NCBI RefSeq assembly: GCF_005796205.1
Contig: NZ_VAHN01000004.1
Coordinates: 1 to 64,000 of the forward strand
Origin: Pseudarthrobacter sp. NamE2
GTDB taxonomy: Bacteria > Actinomycetota > Actinomycetes > Actinomycetales > Micrococcaceae
Reading direction: 5' to 3'
DNA: 64,000 nt
Shown here: in pieces, positions 45,969-55,945 of the stretch
Numbering within the stretch: position 1 is the first letter of the stretch
How the letters are laid out: each line of letters begins with the position of its first letter
Translations under genes and position numbers: made by a program
The notes under the pieces: generated by a model
Database searches by the model: none
What the model was told of the DNA's origin: nothing
The model's input: the letters and a program-made list of their open reading frames with translations, nothing else

Positions 45969-46661
45969 TCAGCTGAGGGAGAGGTCCGCGCCCTCCCGGG
46001 AGGCCGAGAGCATCAGCACGCGCGAGACGGTGCTCCAGCCGAGGTGTGAGTACAGCTTCTGGCCGTCAATGGAGGCCAGGAGCAGGCCGGTGGTTACATC
46101 GTGCTCGAAGGCCTGCGCGGCCAGTGCGCGCATGATGAAGCTGCCAAGGCCGCGGCGCTGGAACCCGGGTTCGGTGATGATCTTGTCGAACACGGCGGTG
46201 TCGCCCACCACAAACACCCGGCCGCTGGCGGCGAGGGCGTCGCCGGACCGGACTTCCGCATAGTGGACCCCGTTCTGCTCGGACGTCGAAAAGGCCAGGT
46301 CGTCATCGGACAGCCAGGGATCCTCGGCATCCTGCGTGGCCATGTCCACGATCATCATGGTCTGGGTATCTGAGGTGGCATTGAGTCCATACCGGGCGGC
46401 CAGGGCGGTGTAGCGGGGGAGGTCGTTGGTAAGGATTGTCAGGCCGCGGGACGGCACCTCCGCCGTCTTGGCCGCGAGGCCAGCGAACTCGTCGTCCGTG
46501 GGATCCGACGCGAAGTATTCCCATTCGCCGCTCGTGTCGGCCCGAAGCGCGGCGGGGAAGCGGTCCTCTTTGGCTGTCTGGTATCCGCGGCAGCCGGCCC
46601 AGCCGGCCACCCACACTTCAAGAAGGCCAGTGATGTCTTCGATCATGGTTTCCGGGCTCAT
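45969..46661 (-). CDS. GNAT-family N-acetyltransferase
   Basis: A 230-residue protein with a C-terminal GNAT fold: VVGDTAVFDKIITEPGFQRR, then GLGSFIMRALAAQAF with the Q/RxxGxG/A acetyl-CoA loop QRRGLG, and YSHLGWSTVSRVL. The N-terminal domain is less typical. The substrate is unknown. It lies 88 bases upstream of the helicase on the same strand. Confidence 0.85.
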   Translation of the reverse strand: MSPETMIEDITGLLEVWVAGWAGCRGYQTAKEDRFPAALRADTSGEWEYFASDPTDDEFAGLAAKTAEVPSRGLTILTNDLPRYTALAARYGLNATSDTQTMMIVDMATQDAEDPWLSDDDLAFSTSEQNGVHYAEVRSGDALAASGRVFVVGDTAVFDKIITEPGFQRRGLGSFIMRALAAQAFEHDVTTGLLLASIDGQKLYSHLGWSTVSRVLMLSASREGADLSLS

Positions 46662-46798
46662 GGGATGAAGACTATTCCAGCCCGATCGCCAGTAACAGAG
46701 TGCTTATGCAATTGTGATGCGCGTGACCGCGGTCCAGTAAAAGCAAGGCTGCGGGCGCCCGAGGGGGCCGCCAGGCACCAGCCGGTACCCTTAAATAC

Positions 46799-47692
46799 GT
46801 GGCTTTGAACAAAATCGTCCTCTTCTACGGCTTTACCCCCATCCCGGATCCTGACGCAGTGCGGCTGTGGCAACGCGCCCTCTGCGAGAGCCTGGGCCTG
46901 ACCGGGCGCATCATCATTTCCAAGGACGGCATCAACGCCACCGTGGGCGGCGGGATCCGCGCCGTGAAGCAGTACGTGAAAACCACCCGCGAGTACAAGG
47001 GTTTCCGGGGCATCGACGTTAAATGGTCCGATGGCAGTGCAGGCGACTTTCCGAGGCTCAGCGTCAAGGTGCGCGACGAGATTGTGTCCTTCGGCGCCCC
47101 CGGTGAGCTGAAGGTGGACGCCAACGGTGTGGTGGGCGGCGGCAAGCACCTCAAGCCCGAAGAGCTCCACCAGCTGGTGGACGCCAAAAAACAGGACGGG
47201 GAGGAGGTGGTTTTCTTCGACGGCCGCAACGCCTTCGAAGCCCAAATCGGCCGCTTCAAGGACGCCGTGGTCCCGGATGTCGCCACCACCCACGACTTCA
47301 TCAAGGAACTGGACTCAGGCAAGTACGACTCCCTTAAAGACAAGCCCGTGGTCACCTACTGCACCGGCGGTATCCGCTGCGAGGTGCTTTCCAGCCTGAT
47401 GGTGAACCGCGGATTCAAGGAGGTCTACCAGCTGGACGGCGGCATCGTCCGGTACGGGGAAACCTTCAAGGACCAGGGCCTCTGGGAGGGCTCCCTTTAT
47501 GTCTTTGACAAGCGGATGCACCTGGAGTTCAGCGAGGACGCCAGGACCATCGGTGAATGCGCCCGCTGTTCGGCGCCCACCAGCAAGTTCGAGAACTGTT
47601 CAAACCCCAGCTGCCGCACCCTGACGCTGTACTGCACTGGGTGCTCGGCCAGCCCCGAGACCCTGCGCTGCCCCGGGGGCTGCGCAGCCTGA
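46799..47692 (+). CDS. trhO: tRNA uridine-34 hydroxylase, rhodanese family
   Basis: A 297-residue TrhO/YceA protein with a GTG start. The N-terminal acylphosphatase-like domain ([20 protein letters not shown]) precedes a rhodanese domain with the catalytic cysteine in [12 protein letters not shown]. The C-terminal region is Cys-rich ([19 protein letters not shown], then [17 protein letters not shown]) and may bind zinc. Family members hydroxylate U34 of tRNAs. Confidence 0.93.
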   Translation: MALNKIVLFYGFTPIPDPDAVRLWQRALCESLGLTGRIIISKDGINATVGGGIRAVKQYVKTTREYKGFRGIDVKWSDGSAGDFPRLSVKVRDEIVSFGAPGELKVDANGVVGGGKHLKPEELHQLVDAKKQDGEEVVFFDGRNAFEAQIGRFKDAVVPDVATTHDFIKELDSGKYDSLKDKPVVTYCTGGIRCEVLSSLMVNRGFKEVYQLDGGIVRYGETFKDQGLWEGSLYVFDKRMHLEFSEDARTIGECARCSAPTSKFENCSNPSCRTLTLYCTGCSASPETLRCPGGCAA

Positions 47693-47730
47693 ACGGGTCA
47701 TGGCTTCAGCCGGGCACCAATACTTAGGAG

Positions 47731-48303
47731 TCAGAGCCGACGCAGCCGGTAGGCGAAGTTCGCCCCGGTCCGTGCCTCCACCGTCACGCTGAGCGCTGTT
47801 TCGGCCGAGAGGTAAATGACGTTTTCGCGGTTCACCCCGCACCTCAACCCCAGGTCTACCAGGGTCAGCGTGTCGCTGCGGACCACGAACGTCACCCGCC
47901 GCTGGCTGCGGCAGGCCAGGGCCAGTGCGTAGGTGCCCGTCTCCAGGACCGGCGTCGCTTCTGTCCGCACCTCACCGGCTGCCAGCAGACCCGCTCCTGC
48001 ATGCACCACCGGCTGCGGGGTATCGGACAGGGTCCGCGACACCCAACCGTCCAGTTCGTCTTCCGGCACGGGGTCACGCCGCAGCGGGTCGCGGGTGAAG
48101 ACCGGAGCGGGAGCGGCGGTCGGCCCGGGTTCCGTTGTGCCGGACCAGCCGCGGCCGTCGTCGTAGGTGTATTCGCAGCCGGCCGTCGCCGCCCCTGCCG
48201 CCAGCACAAGGCCAAGGACGACGGCGCTCGCCCGCTTCTGTGCATGCAGCGCCGGTGCTGTCCCCGGGTGAGGGGGCGCGGAGTGTCTCCGCACGCTGGG
48301 CAT
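47731..48303 (-). CDS. Putative lipoprotein, paralogue 1
   Basis: A 190-residue exported protein. Its signal peptide (about 26-43) ends in the lipobox AATAGC. A Pro-rich linker precedes a small domain with GTYALALACRSQRRVTFVV and LVDLGLRCGVNRENVIYL, ending FAYRLRRL. The C-terminal domain aligns with the downstream-encoded lipoprotein (GRYTLTATCEGGGKAFFAV ... FAYQLL-like end IYAYQLLPAE), so the two are tandem paralogues. The paired cysteines suggest a disulfide. The function is unknown. Confidence 0.75.
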   Translation of the reverse strand: MPSVRRHSAPPHPGTAPALHAQKRASAVVLGLVLAAGAATAGCEYTYDDGRGWSGTTEPGPTAAPAPVFTRDPLRRDPVPEDELDGWVSRTLSDTPQPVVHAGAGLLAAGEVRTEATPVLETGTYALALACRSQRRVTFVVRSDTLTLVDLGLRCGVNRENVIYLSAETALSVTVEARTGANFAYRLRRL

Positions 48304-48352
48304 AGTCCGACTTTAAGCCCGCACGCGCCGGCGGACCATAGGAGGGCCGGTC

Positions 48353-48808
48353 CTATTCAGCGGGCAGCAACTGGTAGGCGTAGATCAGCGGGGCGTCCAC
48401 GCTGGAGGTGCTGATTTCAAGGCTGCCGGCGTCCGGCAGCGTGATCCTGGTGGTTTCCCTGCTGCCGTTGCAGGCTGCGCCGGCGTCCACCACCTGCGTC
48501 CCGTTCAGCGACACAGCAAAAAAGGCCTTCCCGCCGCCCTCGCACGTGGCCGTCAGCGTATAGCGCCCGGCAGGAACATTTGCCGCCTCCCGGACAATAC
48601 GGTCCCGGTTCAGGATCTTCCCGGCGTCCCCGAGCACCTCCCCTGAGGCGGGCGGCAGGGCTGAGGCCCGCCACTGCGGGACGTCCGCGTTCTCAATGGA
48701 CACCACCGGGGAGCACGCCGCCACGGTGAAGGCAGCAGCCACCGCCGCGCCGCTTTCCAGGAGGAGTCGGGGGCGGGCACGCGGAAGGAGGGACAGGCTG
48801 GAAGGCAT
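48353..48808 (-). CDS. Putative lipoprotein, paralogue 2
   Basis: A 151-residue exported protein with lipobox FTVAAC after an N-terminal hydrophobic segment. The mature domain has GRYTLTATCEGGGKAFFAVS, VVDAGAACNGSRETTRITL and IYAYQLLPAE. It resembles the C-terminal domain of the neighbouring lipoprotein gene, which lies 49 bases downstream on the same strand. Ligand-binding or envelope-stress roles are possible, but nothing specific is visible. Confidence 0.75.
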   Translation of the reverse strand: MPSSLSLLPRARPRLLLESGAAVAAAFTVAACSPVVSIENADVPQWRASALPPASGEVLGDAGKILNRDRIVREAANVPAGRYTLTATCEGGGKAFFAVSLNGTQVVDAGAACNGSRETTRITLPDAGSLEISTSSVDAPLIYAYQLLPAE

Positions 48809-48887
48809 GTTTCCACGCTACCCCCTGGACGGGACAGCCCAGCACGGGCGAGGGGTCACGGGTCAGGCCCAGGACTAAACTTGTCCG

Positions 48888-50525
48888 GTGCCTAGTTCCC
48901 CACACGAGTTCACCTCCGGCAACACCCCGGACGCCCCCCGCAGCGACCGCCCTGCGCTGCTGGCCGCCCTCGCGGAAGACCTGCGCCGGCTCGGCTACAC
49001 GCTCGACGGCGTCGCGCAACTCTTGGGGCCCGCCGCCTCCGCCGCGCTGAACCGGGACCAGATTATCCCCGCCCTGCTGGCCACCCAGCGGGCTGCCAAG
49101 GAGGAGGACGGCGCACGGCGCCTCGCCGCCGTCGTCCGTCTTTGGCTCCTTGCCGAGCCCCAAGACTGGGTAACGCTCGACGGCGCCCTGCCGGGCACCG
49201 GTGCGGCAGGCCTGCTGGAACTCGGGCTGGTCCAGCCCGTTCCCGGCACCGATCTGCTCAGTGCCAAGGCGGACCTGCGACCGTACGGATGGGACGCGAA
49301 CCAGGATGGCAGCGGCGGCGCGGAATTGTGGGTGGCAAGCGACCTTGCGGCACACCAGCACGAGGACGTCCTCCGGCACGACCACGTCCTGGGCATCGGG
49401 CAGGCCTCCACGACGCTGGTGCAGACCACCATCCGCCGCCACGCCCGGCGGGCACTGGACCTCGGCACAGGGTGCGGCATCCAGACGTTCCACCTGCTGC
49501 ACCACTGCGAACACGTCACTGCCACCGACATCTCGGAGCGGGCCCTTGCCTTCACCCGGTTCAATATCCTGCTCAATGCCGCAGCCCTCTCCGTGGACCC
49601 GGAGCGGCTGGACGACCGGGTAAGCCTCCGGCTCGGCTCGCTCCTGGAACCGGTCGCCGGCGAGGCATTCGATCTGGTGGTGTCCAACCCGCCCTTCGTC
49701 ATTACCCCGCGGCGTCCTGGCGAGGATGCCGCCGGACAGTTTACCTACCGTGACGGCGGGCTGCCGGGCGACGAGATCGTCTCCTCACTGGTTGGGGAGC
49801 TGCCCGGCGTGCTTGCTCCCGGGGGCACGGCGCAGATGCTGGGCAACTGGGAGGTGGCAGCGGGCGCCGAATGGCACGATCGGCCCAGGGGGTGGGTCCC
49901 GTCCGGTGTGGACGCCTGGTTCATCCAGCGGGAGCTGGTCAGCCCGGAGCAGTACGCCGAAACTTGGCTGCAGGACGCCTCAGAAAGCCGCGACCGGCGG
50001 CACTACCAGGAGGCGTACGCCGCCTACCTCGAGGATTTCGGATCCCGGAACGTGGAGGGTATCGGTTTCGGCATGGTCTGGCTCCGCCGCCCATTGTCCG
50101 GCGGGCCGGCCCTCCGCCGGTTCGAGGAAATCACCTACCCCATCGAGCAGCCCGTCGGCCCGCACTTGGGCGCCGCCGTCGAACGCGCCGACTGGCTGGC
50201 CGCCCACAGGCTGGAGGATGCGCACCTGCTGGTGGCGGACGACGTCACCGAGGAACGGCACCAGCGGCCCGGCGCGGAGCATCCGGGGGTGATCCTGCTG
50301 CGCCAGGGAGCGGGGCTTCGGCGCACCAACCTGCTCAGCACCGTGCTTGCGGGCTTCGTTTCGGCGTGCGACGGCGACCTGTCCGCCGGGCAGATCGCCA
50401 TCGCCCTGGAGGCGCTGCTGGGCGGGGACGATGGGGCCGGAGACGCCGGTTCGTTCCGGCGCGCACTCCTTGCCGACGTCGAAAACCTGGTCCGCGACGG
50501 CTTCCTGGTTCCTGCCGCCGACTGA
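48888..50525 (+). CDS. Class I SAM-dependent methyltransferase with NPPF motif
   Basis: A 545-residue protein with a GTG start. The N-terminal helical region (1-100) and central Rossmann methyltransferase (ALDLGTGCGIQTFHLLHHC for SAM binding, VSNPPFVITP as the catalytic (N/D)PP(Y/F)) are followed by a long C-terminal winged-helix-like domain. NPPF places it with N-methyltransferases acting on planar nitrogens, such as HemK/RlmG-like or nucleic-acid methyltransferases. The target is unknown. It lies upstream of topA with 123 bases between. Confidence 0.88.
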   Translation: MPSSPHEFTSGNTPDAPRSDRPALLAALAEDLRRLGYTLDGVAQLLGPAASAALNRDQIIPALLATQRAAKEEDGARRLAAVVRLWLLAEPQDWVTLDGALPGTGAAGLLELGLVQPVPGTDLLSAKADLRPYGWDANQDGSGGAELWVASDLAAHQHEDVLRHDHVLGIGQASTTLVQTTIRRHARRALDLGTGCGIQTFHLLHHCEHVTATDISERALAFTRFNILLNAAALSVDPERLDDRVSLRLGSLLEPVAGEAFDLVVSNPPFVITPRRPGEDAAGQFTYRDGGLPGDEIVSSLVGELPGVLAPGGTAQMLGNWEVAAGAEWHDRPRGWVPSGVDAWFIQRELVSPEQYAETWLQDASESRDRRHYQEAYAAYLEDFGSRNVEGIGFGMVWLRRPLSGGPALRRFEEITYPIEQPVGPHLGAAVERADWLAAHRLEDAHLLVADDVTEERHQRPGAEHPGVILLRQGAGLRRTNLLSTVLAGFVSACDGDLSAGQIAIALEALLGGDDGAGDAGSFRRALLADVENLVRDGFLVPAAD

Positions 50526-50648
50526 GTCCCGGCGAGGCCTCTCCGGAGCCCTGGCTTTTCCACAGGACTGCGCAAGATTGTCCAAAATATGGTGAACTAG
50601 GCCAATATGGGCTCATCTGCCCCAGCAACCTTTTTCTGTAGGAGCACC

Positions 50649-53375
50649 GTGCCAAGCAAGGCCAAAACCGGCAAGAAACTCGTGATTGTGGAGTCTCCGG
50701 CCAAGAGCAAGACCATCGCCAAGTACCTCGGCGAGGGCTTCATCGTAGAGGCCTCCATCGGTCACATCCGCGACCTGCCGCAGCCGTCGGAGCTCCCTGC
50801 CGAACTGAAGAAGACGTCGGTGGGCAAGTTCGCCGTCGATATTGAAAATGACTTCAAGCCCTACTACGTGGTGTCCGCGGACAAGAAGAAAAAGGTTACT
50901 GAACTCAAGGCGGCCCTCAAAGACGCCGACGAACTTTATCTCGCAACAGATGGGGACCGCGAGGGCGAAGCCATCGCGTGGCACCTGCTGGAAGTGCTCA
51001 AGCCCAAGGTCCCGGTGTACCGGATGACGTTCGGCGAAATCACCAAGGAAGCCATCCAGCGCGCCATGGGCAACCTGCGCGACGTCGACTCCGCCCTGGT
51101 GGACGCGCAGGAGACCCGGCGCGTCCTGGACCGGCTTTACGGCTACGAGATTTCCCCCGTCCTGTGGCGCAAGGTGGCCCGCGGCCTGTCCGCCGGACGC
51201 GTGCAGTCCGTGGTCACCCGAATGGTGGTGGACCGTGAACGCGAACGCATGGCCTTCAAGGCAGCCTCCTACTGGGACCTCACCGGACAGTTCGGCGCAG
51301 ACGCCGGATCCTTTAAGGCCAAGCTGGCCGCAGTGGACGGCGCCAAGGTCGCCGCGGGCCGTGATTTCAATGACGACGGCGTGCTGGTCTCCAAAAACGT
51401 CGCGCACCTGAACGAGGAGCTGGCTACGTCGCTGGCCGCAGGTCTGCAGGACGCTTCGTTCACGGTCCGCTCCGTCGAAACCAAGCCGTACACCCGCCGC
51501 CCTGCCGCCCCCTTCACCACCTCCACGCTGCAGCAGGAAGCGGGGCGCAAGCTGCGGTTCTCCTCCAAGAGCACCATGCAGATCGCGCAGCGGCTGTACG
51601 AAAACGGCTATATCACCTATATGCGTACGGACTCCTCGGCCCTGAGCGACGAAGCCATCACCGCCGCCCGCCGGCAGGCATCCGAGCTGTACGGCCCGGA
51701 GTACGTCCCGGGCTCACCGCGGGTCTACTCCAACAAGGCCGCCAACGCGCAGGAAGCCCACGAGGCCATCCGGCCCGCCGGTGATTCCTTCCGCACCCCT
51801 GCCCAGGTGGCCGCCCAGCTCTCCGGTGACGAGTTCCGCCTCTACGAGCTGATCTGGAAGCGCACCGTCGCCTCGCAGATGGCCGATGCCAAGGGCTCCA
51901 CCGCCACCATCCGGCTCGGGGCCGTCGCCGCCGACGGGCGGGACGCCGAATTCTCCGCCTCCGGCACCGTCATCACCTTCCCGGGCTTCCTCGCAGCCTA
52001 CGAGGAGGGCAAGGACGAGACCCGCGGCGACGAGGACCCGGACGAAGCACGCCGCCTGCCCAACGTTGCCAAGGGCGATTCGCTTACCGCCGCGGAAATC
52101 GTGGCAGTGGGACACGAAACGTCACCGCCGCCGCGCTACACGGAAGCGTCCCTGACGGCAGAGCTGGAAAAGAAGGGCATCGGCCGTCCCTCCACCTACG
52201 CCTCCACCATCTCCACCATCCAGGACCGCGGCTACGTCCGGAAGCAGGGATCGGCGTTGGTTCCCAGCTGGATCGCCTTCTCCGTAATCAGGCTGCTGGA
52301 ACAGCACTTCACCGACTACGTGGACTACGAGTTCACCGCCGACATGGAAGGCGACCTGGACAAGATCGCCAACGGCGAGGAAGTGGGTGCCGCCTGGCTG
52401 AAGCACTTCTACTACGGAGAAGACGCTGATCCGGGCCTGCTGAGCATCGTGAACAACCTGGGAGAAATCGACGCCCGGGAGATCAACTCCGTGCCCATCA
52501 CCGACGGCATCACCCTCCGGGTGGGCAAGTTCGGACCCTACCTGGAAAGCTCCCTGCCCACCGTGGACGCCAAGACCGGCGAACTGGTGGAGTCCGCGCG
52601 AGCCAACGTTCCCGAGGACCTGGCCCCGGATGAGCTGACCGCAGCCAAGGCCATTGAGCTCATGGAGACGGCGGCTCCGGAGGAACGCGTGCTGGGCACC
52701 GATCCGCACACGGGCCACACCATTGTCGCCAAGAACGGCCGTTACGGGGCGTACGTCACGGAGATCATCCCGGAGATCAGCGAGGAAGAACTCGCCAAGC
52801 AGCCGGTGGAGTACTACAAGAACGGCAAGCCGAAGCCGCCCAAGAAGCCTGTCAAGGCCAAGCCGCGGACCGGTTCGCTGTTCAAATCCATGACGGTGGA
52901 ATCCGTCACCCTGGACGAGGCCCTGCAGCTGATGAGCCTGCCCCGCGTGCTGGGCGAGGACGCCGACGGCAACCCGATCACGGTGCAGAACGGCCGGTTC
53001 GGCCCGTACCTGAAGAAGGGAACGGACTCCCGGTCCATCGGCTCTGAAGAAGAAATCTTCACCATCACCCTGGAACAGGCCCTGGAGATCTACTCCCAGC
53101 CGAAGCAGCGCGGCGCCCGCGCAGCCGTGCCGCCGCTGGCCGAGTTCGGCCCGGATCCGGTATCGGAGAAGAACATCGTGGTGAAGGAAGGCCGGTTCGG
53201 GCCGTACATCACCGACGGAATCACCAACATCACGGTTCCGCGCGCCACCTCCCTGGAGGAACTGACCCGGGAACAGGCAGTGGAACTCCTCGCGGAGAAG
53301 CGGGCCAAGGGGCCAGTCAAGCGCACCGCCACCCGCAAGGCGCCGGCCAAGAGAAAGGCAGCGGCAAAGAAGTAG
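50649..53375 (+). CDS. topA: DNA topoisomerase I
   Basis: A 908-residue type IA topoisomerase; TAGGAG precedes the GTG at 50649. The TOPRIM domain begins KKLVIVESPAKSKTIAKYLG, with the DGDREGEA acidic motif. The active-site tyrosine is in NGYITYMRTDSSAL. The C-terminus lacks zinc fingers. It carries the actinobacterial repeats NGRYGAYVTE, NGRFGPYLKKG and EGRFGPYITDG, and ends in a Lys/Ala-rich tail that in relatives promotes processivity. It relaxes negative supercoils. Confidence 0.97.
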   Translation: MPSKAKTGKKLVIVESPAKSKTIAKYLGEGFIVEASIGHIRDLPQPSELPAELKKTSVGKFAVDIENDFKPYYVVSADKKKKVTELKAALKDADELYLATDGDREGEAIAWHLLEVLKPKVPVYRMTFGEITKEAIQRAMGNLRDVDSALVDAQETRRVLDRLYGYEISPVLWRKVARGLSAGRVQSVVTRMVVDRERERMAFKAASYWDLTGQFGADAGSFKAKLAAVDGAKVAAGRDFNDDGVLVSKNVAHLNEELATSLAAGLQDASFTVRSVETKPYTRRPAAPFTTSTLQQEAGRKLRFSSKSTMQIAQRLYENGYITYMRTDSSALSDEAITAARRQASELYGPEYVPGSPRVYSNKAANAQEAHEAIRPAGDSFRTPAQVAAQLSGDEFRLYELIWKRTVASQMADAKGSTATIRLGAVAADGRDAEFSASGTVITFPGFLAAYEEGKDETRGDEDPDEARRLPNVAKGDSLTAAEIVAVGHETSPPPRYTEASLTAELEKKGIGRPSTYASTISTIQDRGYVRKQGSALVPSWIAFSVIRLLEQHFTDYVDYEFTADMEGDLDKIANGEEVGAAWLKHFYYGEDADPGLLSIVNNLGEIDAREINSVPITDGITLRVGKFGPYLESSLPTVDAKTGELVESARANVPEDLAPDELTAAKAIELMETAAPEERVLGTDPHTGHTIVAKNGRYGAYVTEIIPEISEEELAKQPVEYYKNGKPKPPKKPVKAKPRTGSLFKSMTVESVTLDEALQLMSLPRVLGEDADGNPITVQNGRFGPYLKKGTDSRSIGSEEEIFTITLEQALEIYSQPKQRGARAAVPPLAEFGPDPVSEKNIVVKEGRFGPYITDGITNITVPRATSLEELTREQAVELLAEKRAKGPVKRTATRKAPAKRKAAAKK

Positions 53376-53424
53376 GTGACGGCCGTAAATTGCGCGGCGC
53401 CGCCGGACGTGATCGGCTAGGGGA

Positions 53425-53844
53425 ATGACTGAACAGCCTGGAATTGCCGACCCCGCTCCGCTGAACGACCTCGAGGAAAAGCTCGCCAAGGGCGGACAGC
53501 CTGACGCCAGCCCGGTGGATGTCATCCTGGCCTTCCTCAACAGCGAGGTGTACATCGTCAGCTCGGACACCGTTGAGGGTGTGGACTCCCAGGTGGAGCC
53601 CCTGATCCTCGCCAACGCCGACGGCGACCCCGTCCTCGCGGTCTTTTCGCACCCCAGCCGGGTGGATCAGCAGTATCTTGAGGCGGCTCCCAACGTGCTG
53701 GGCACGCAGGGCGCGGCCATTATCGCCAATATCGGCGAGGAACTGGGCCTGGTCATCAACCCGGGTGCTGCCTACGGTTTCGAAATCAACCCGGAGGGCG
53801 TGGCAAACATCAAGCGCGACTTCAAGCGCGCGGACGGGCAATAA
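53425..53844 (+). CDS. SseB family protein
   Basis: A 139-residue protein of the SseB N-terminal-domain family, with LNDLEEKLAKGGQPDASPVD, FLNSEVYIVSS and LAVFSHPSRVDQQY. The function is unknown, but members are often near stress or secretion genes. It begins 49 bases after topA, and the Ppx/GppA gene starts seven bases after it, so the three may be cotranscribed. Confidence 0.82.
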   Translation: MTEQPGIADPAPLNDLEEKLAKGGQPDASPVDVILAFLNSEVYIVSSDTVEGVDSQVEPLILANADGDPVLAVFSHPSRVDQQYLEAAPNVLGTQGAAIIANIGEELGLVINPGAAYGFEINPEGVANIKRDFKRADGQ

Positions 53845-53851
53845 TATCCCC

Positions 53852-54841
53852 ATGCGGCTAGGCGTCCTCGATATCGGGTCCAACACTGTCCACCTCCTCC
53901 TGGTGGACGCACATTCCGGCGCACGCCCGGTACCCTTCGCGTCGCACAAGCGCCCGCTGTCCCTGGTCCAGTACCTTGAACCGGACGGCAGCATCAGCGA
54001 TGCCGGTCAGCACGAGCTGACAGAGTTCGTACTGGAAGCCTGGGAGTTCGCTGCCCGGCACAAGGCCGAGGATCTTCTCGCGTTCTGCACATCTGCCATC
54101 AGGGAAGCGACCAACGGACCCGAGGTCCTGGCCCGGGTCAAGCACGAGACCACGGTGACCTTGCAGGAACTCACCGGCAGCGAGGAAGCGTCCATGACGT
54201 TCTTCGCCGTCCGGCGCTGGTACGGCTGGGGTGCCGGACCCATCCTGAACCTGGACATTGGCGGCGGTTCCTTTGAAATGGCCTTCGGGCAGGACGAACT
54301 GCCCGAGGTTGCCATGTCTGTGCCCCTCGGGGCCAGCCGGCTCACCAGGGACTGGCTTCCCGAAGACCCGCCCACCGCCAGGAGCGTCAAGGAGTTGCGG
54401 CGGTATATCCGCGCCACCCTAAAACCGGCGGTACGCGAATTCGACGGCCTTGGCAGGGCGAACCTTGTTGCCGGAACCTCCAAGACGTTCCGGTCGCTGG
54501 CCAGGATCGCCGGGGCCGCCCCCAGCGATGCCGGGCCTTACGTCAAGCGGGAACTCAACGCCACGGACCTGGGCATTTGGGCCCAGCGGATTTCCGCCAT
54601 GAAGGCTGAGGACCGGCTGCACCTTCCCGGCGTTTCGGAGGCCCGTGCCCACCAACTGCTCGCCGGCGCGCTCGTTGCCGAGGCTGCCCTGGAACTCTTC
54701 AAATTCAAGAAAATGCGGATCTGTCCGTGGGCGCTGCGCGAAGGGCTCATCCTGCGCCGGCTCGACCAGCTGGTCTTCGACGGCCCGCTCGAGCCCGCGC
54801 CGCACGTAGTCCCGGCCCACGCGGCCGAAGCCACCGTCTAG
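53852..54841 (+). CDS. Ppx/GppA exopolyphosphatase family protein
   Basis: A 329-residue member of the actin-like exopolyphosphatase/guanosine pentaphosphatase family. Motifs are RLGVLDIGSNTVHLLLVD (phosphate 1), LNLDIGGGSFEMAFG (phosphate 2) and LVAGTSKTFRSLARIAG. It lacks the C-terminal HD domain of E. coli Ppx and is thus the short form common in actinobacteria. It degrades polyphosphate or pppGpp. Confidence 0.92.
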   Translation: MRLGVLDIGSNTVHLLLVDAHSGARPVPFASHKRPLSLVQYLEPDGSISDAGQHELTEFVLEAWEFAARHKAEDLLAFCTSAIREATNGPEVLARVKHETTVTLQELTGSEEASMTFFAVRRWYGWGAGPILNLDIGGGSFEMAFGQDELPEVAMSVPLGASRLTRDWLPEDPPTARSVKELRRYIRATLKPAVREFDGLGRANLVAGTSKTFRSLARIAGAAPSDAGPYVKRELNATDLGIWAQRISAMKAEDRLHLPGVSEARAHQLLAGALVAEAALELFKFKKMRICPWALREGLILRRLDQLVFDGPLEPAPHVVPAHAAEATV

Positions 54842-55111
54842 TACCCGCGGTGCGAGCAGACGTCGGGCTTTAACGCGGAGCGCCGGCGCCGGCAACAGGA
54901 AAAATGGGGGAAAACCTGTCGTCGGCCGCCGGCGCCCTGGCAGGCATCCCCAGGCCTGCCGCATCACTCGCACCCTCAATGAGGTACTAACTACAGTAGG
55001 GCTGCTCCTTGTGAGCTACCTGCACCCAACATGTGAGCAAGCTGTGAATCGTTAAGCGCGCGTTTGCGTAAGGAGTCGGCAGCTGCCGGACCGAACTGCA
55101 ATGATGGAGCA

Positions 55112-55945
55112 ATGAGCAACCGAATCGCATTCCTTGGCTGTGGATCCATGAACGAAGCCATCCTTGGCGGACTTTTGGAAGCGGGGACTGAGCCTGCGGA
55201 CATCGTGGCCACCGTCAGGCGTGCGGAACGGGCCGCGGAACTGGCTGAGCGTTACCACGGCATCACCGCGATCGCCGGCGAGGAGGAACCGGAGAACAAC
55301 AAGCAGGCCACCAAGGGATCCGCCGTCGTAATCCTTGGCGTCAAGCCCATCGGGATCACTGACCTTGCCCGTGAAATCAGCGGCGCCCTGGCTCCCACCA
55401 CCGTTGTGGTCAGCGTGGCCGCGGCCGTGTCCATCGCCCAGCTTGAAGCCGCCCTCCCGGCGGGGCAGCCGGTCATCCGGACCATGCCGAACACTCCGGC
55501 CAAACTCGGCCGCGGCGTGGTGTCCGTGTCACCGGGCACCAACTGCACCCGTGATCAGCTGCAGATGGTCAAGGACGTCCTGAAAGGTGCGGGGACCGTC
55601 GTCGAAGTCCCCGAGGAGCAGGTGGACGCGCTCTCGGCGATCAGCGGTTCCGGACCCGCGTACGCGTTCTACCTGGCCGAGGCGATGGCTGCGGCGGGGG
55701 AGGAACTGGGCCTGGACCGTGAACTGTCCCTGCTGCTGGCCCGCGAAACAGTTGCCGGGGCCGGACTGATGCTTGCTGAACCTGGGGCCGATCCCGCGGC
55801 CTTACGCAAGGCGGTCACCAGCCCGAACGGCACCACCGAGCGTGCCATTGCGACGTTCGACGAGCGCGGCATTCCCTCCATCATCGCCGCCGGTGCGCGG
55901 GCGGCAGCGGACCGGGCGGCGGAAATCACCAGGCAGCTCGGCTAG
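55112..55945 (+). CDS. proC: Pyrroline-5-carboxylate reductase
   Basis: A 277-residue enzyme catalysing the last step of proline synthesis with NAD(P)H. The Rossmann start is IAFLGCGSMNEAILGGLLEA. The C-terminal dimer domain has the signature ALSAISGSGPAYAFYLAEAM and LARETVAGAGLML. The ATG at 55112 follows a GGAG. It overlaps the convergent potassium-channel regulator gene by four bases. About 270 bases upstream are non-coding, without a recognised motif. Confidence 0.95.
   Translation: MSNRIAFLGCGSMNEAILGGLLEAGTEPADIVATVRRAERAAELAERYHGITAIAGEEEPENNKQATKGSAVVILGVKPIGITDLAREISGALAPTTVVVSVAAAVSIAQLEAALPAGQPVIRTMPNTPAKLGRGVVSVSPGTNCTRDQLQMVKDVLKGAGTVVEVPEEQVDALSAISGSGPAYAFYLAEAMAAAGEELGLDRELSLLLARETVAGAGLMLAEPGADPAALRKAVTSPNGTTERAIATFDERGIPSIIAAGARAAADRAAEITRQLG

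Noticed and set aside
52122..53615. Long minus-strand frame antisense to topA
   Set aside because: Shadow of the topA 3' half, with no recognisable domain.
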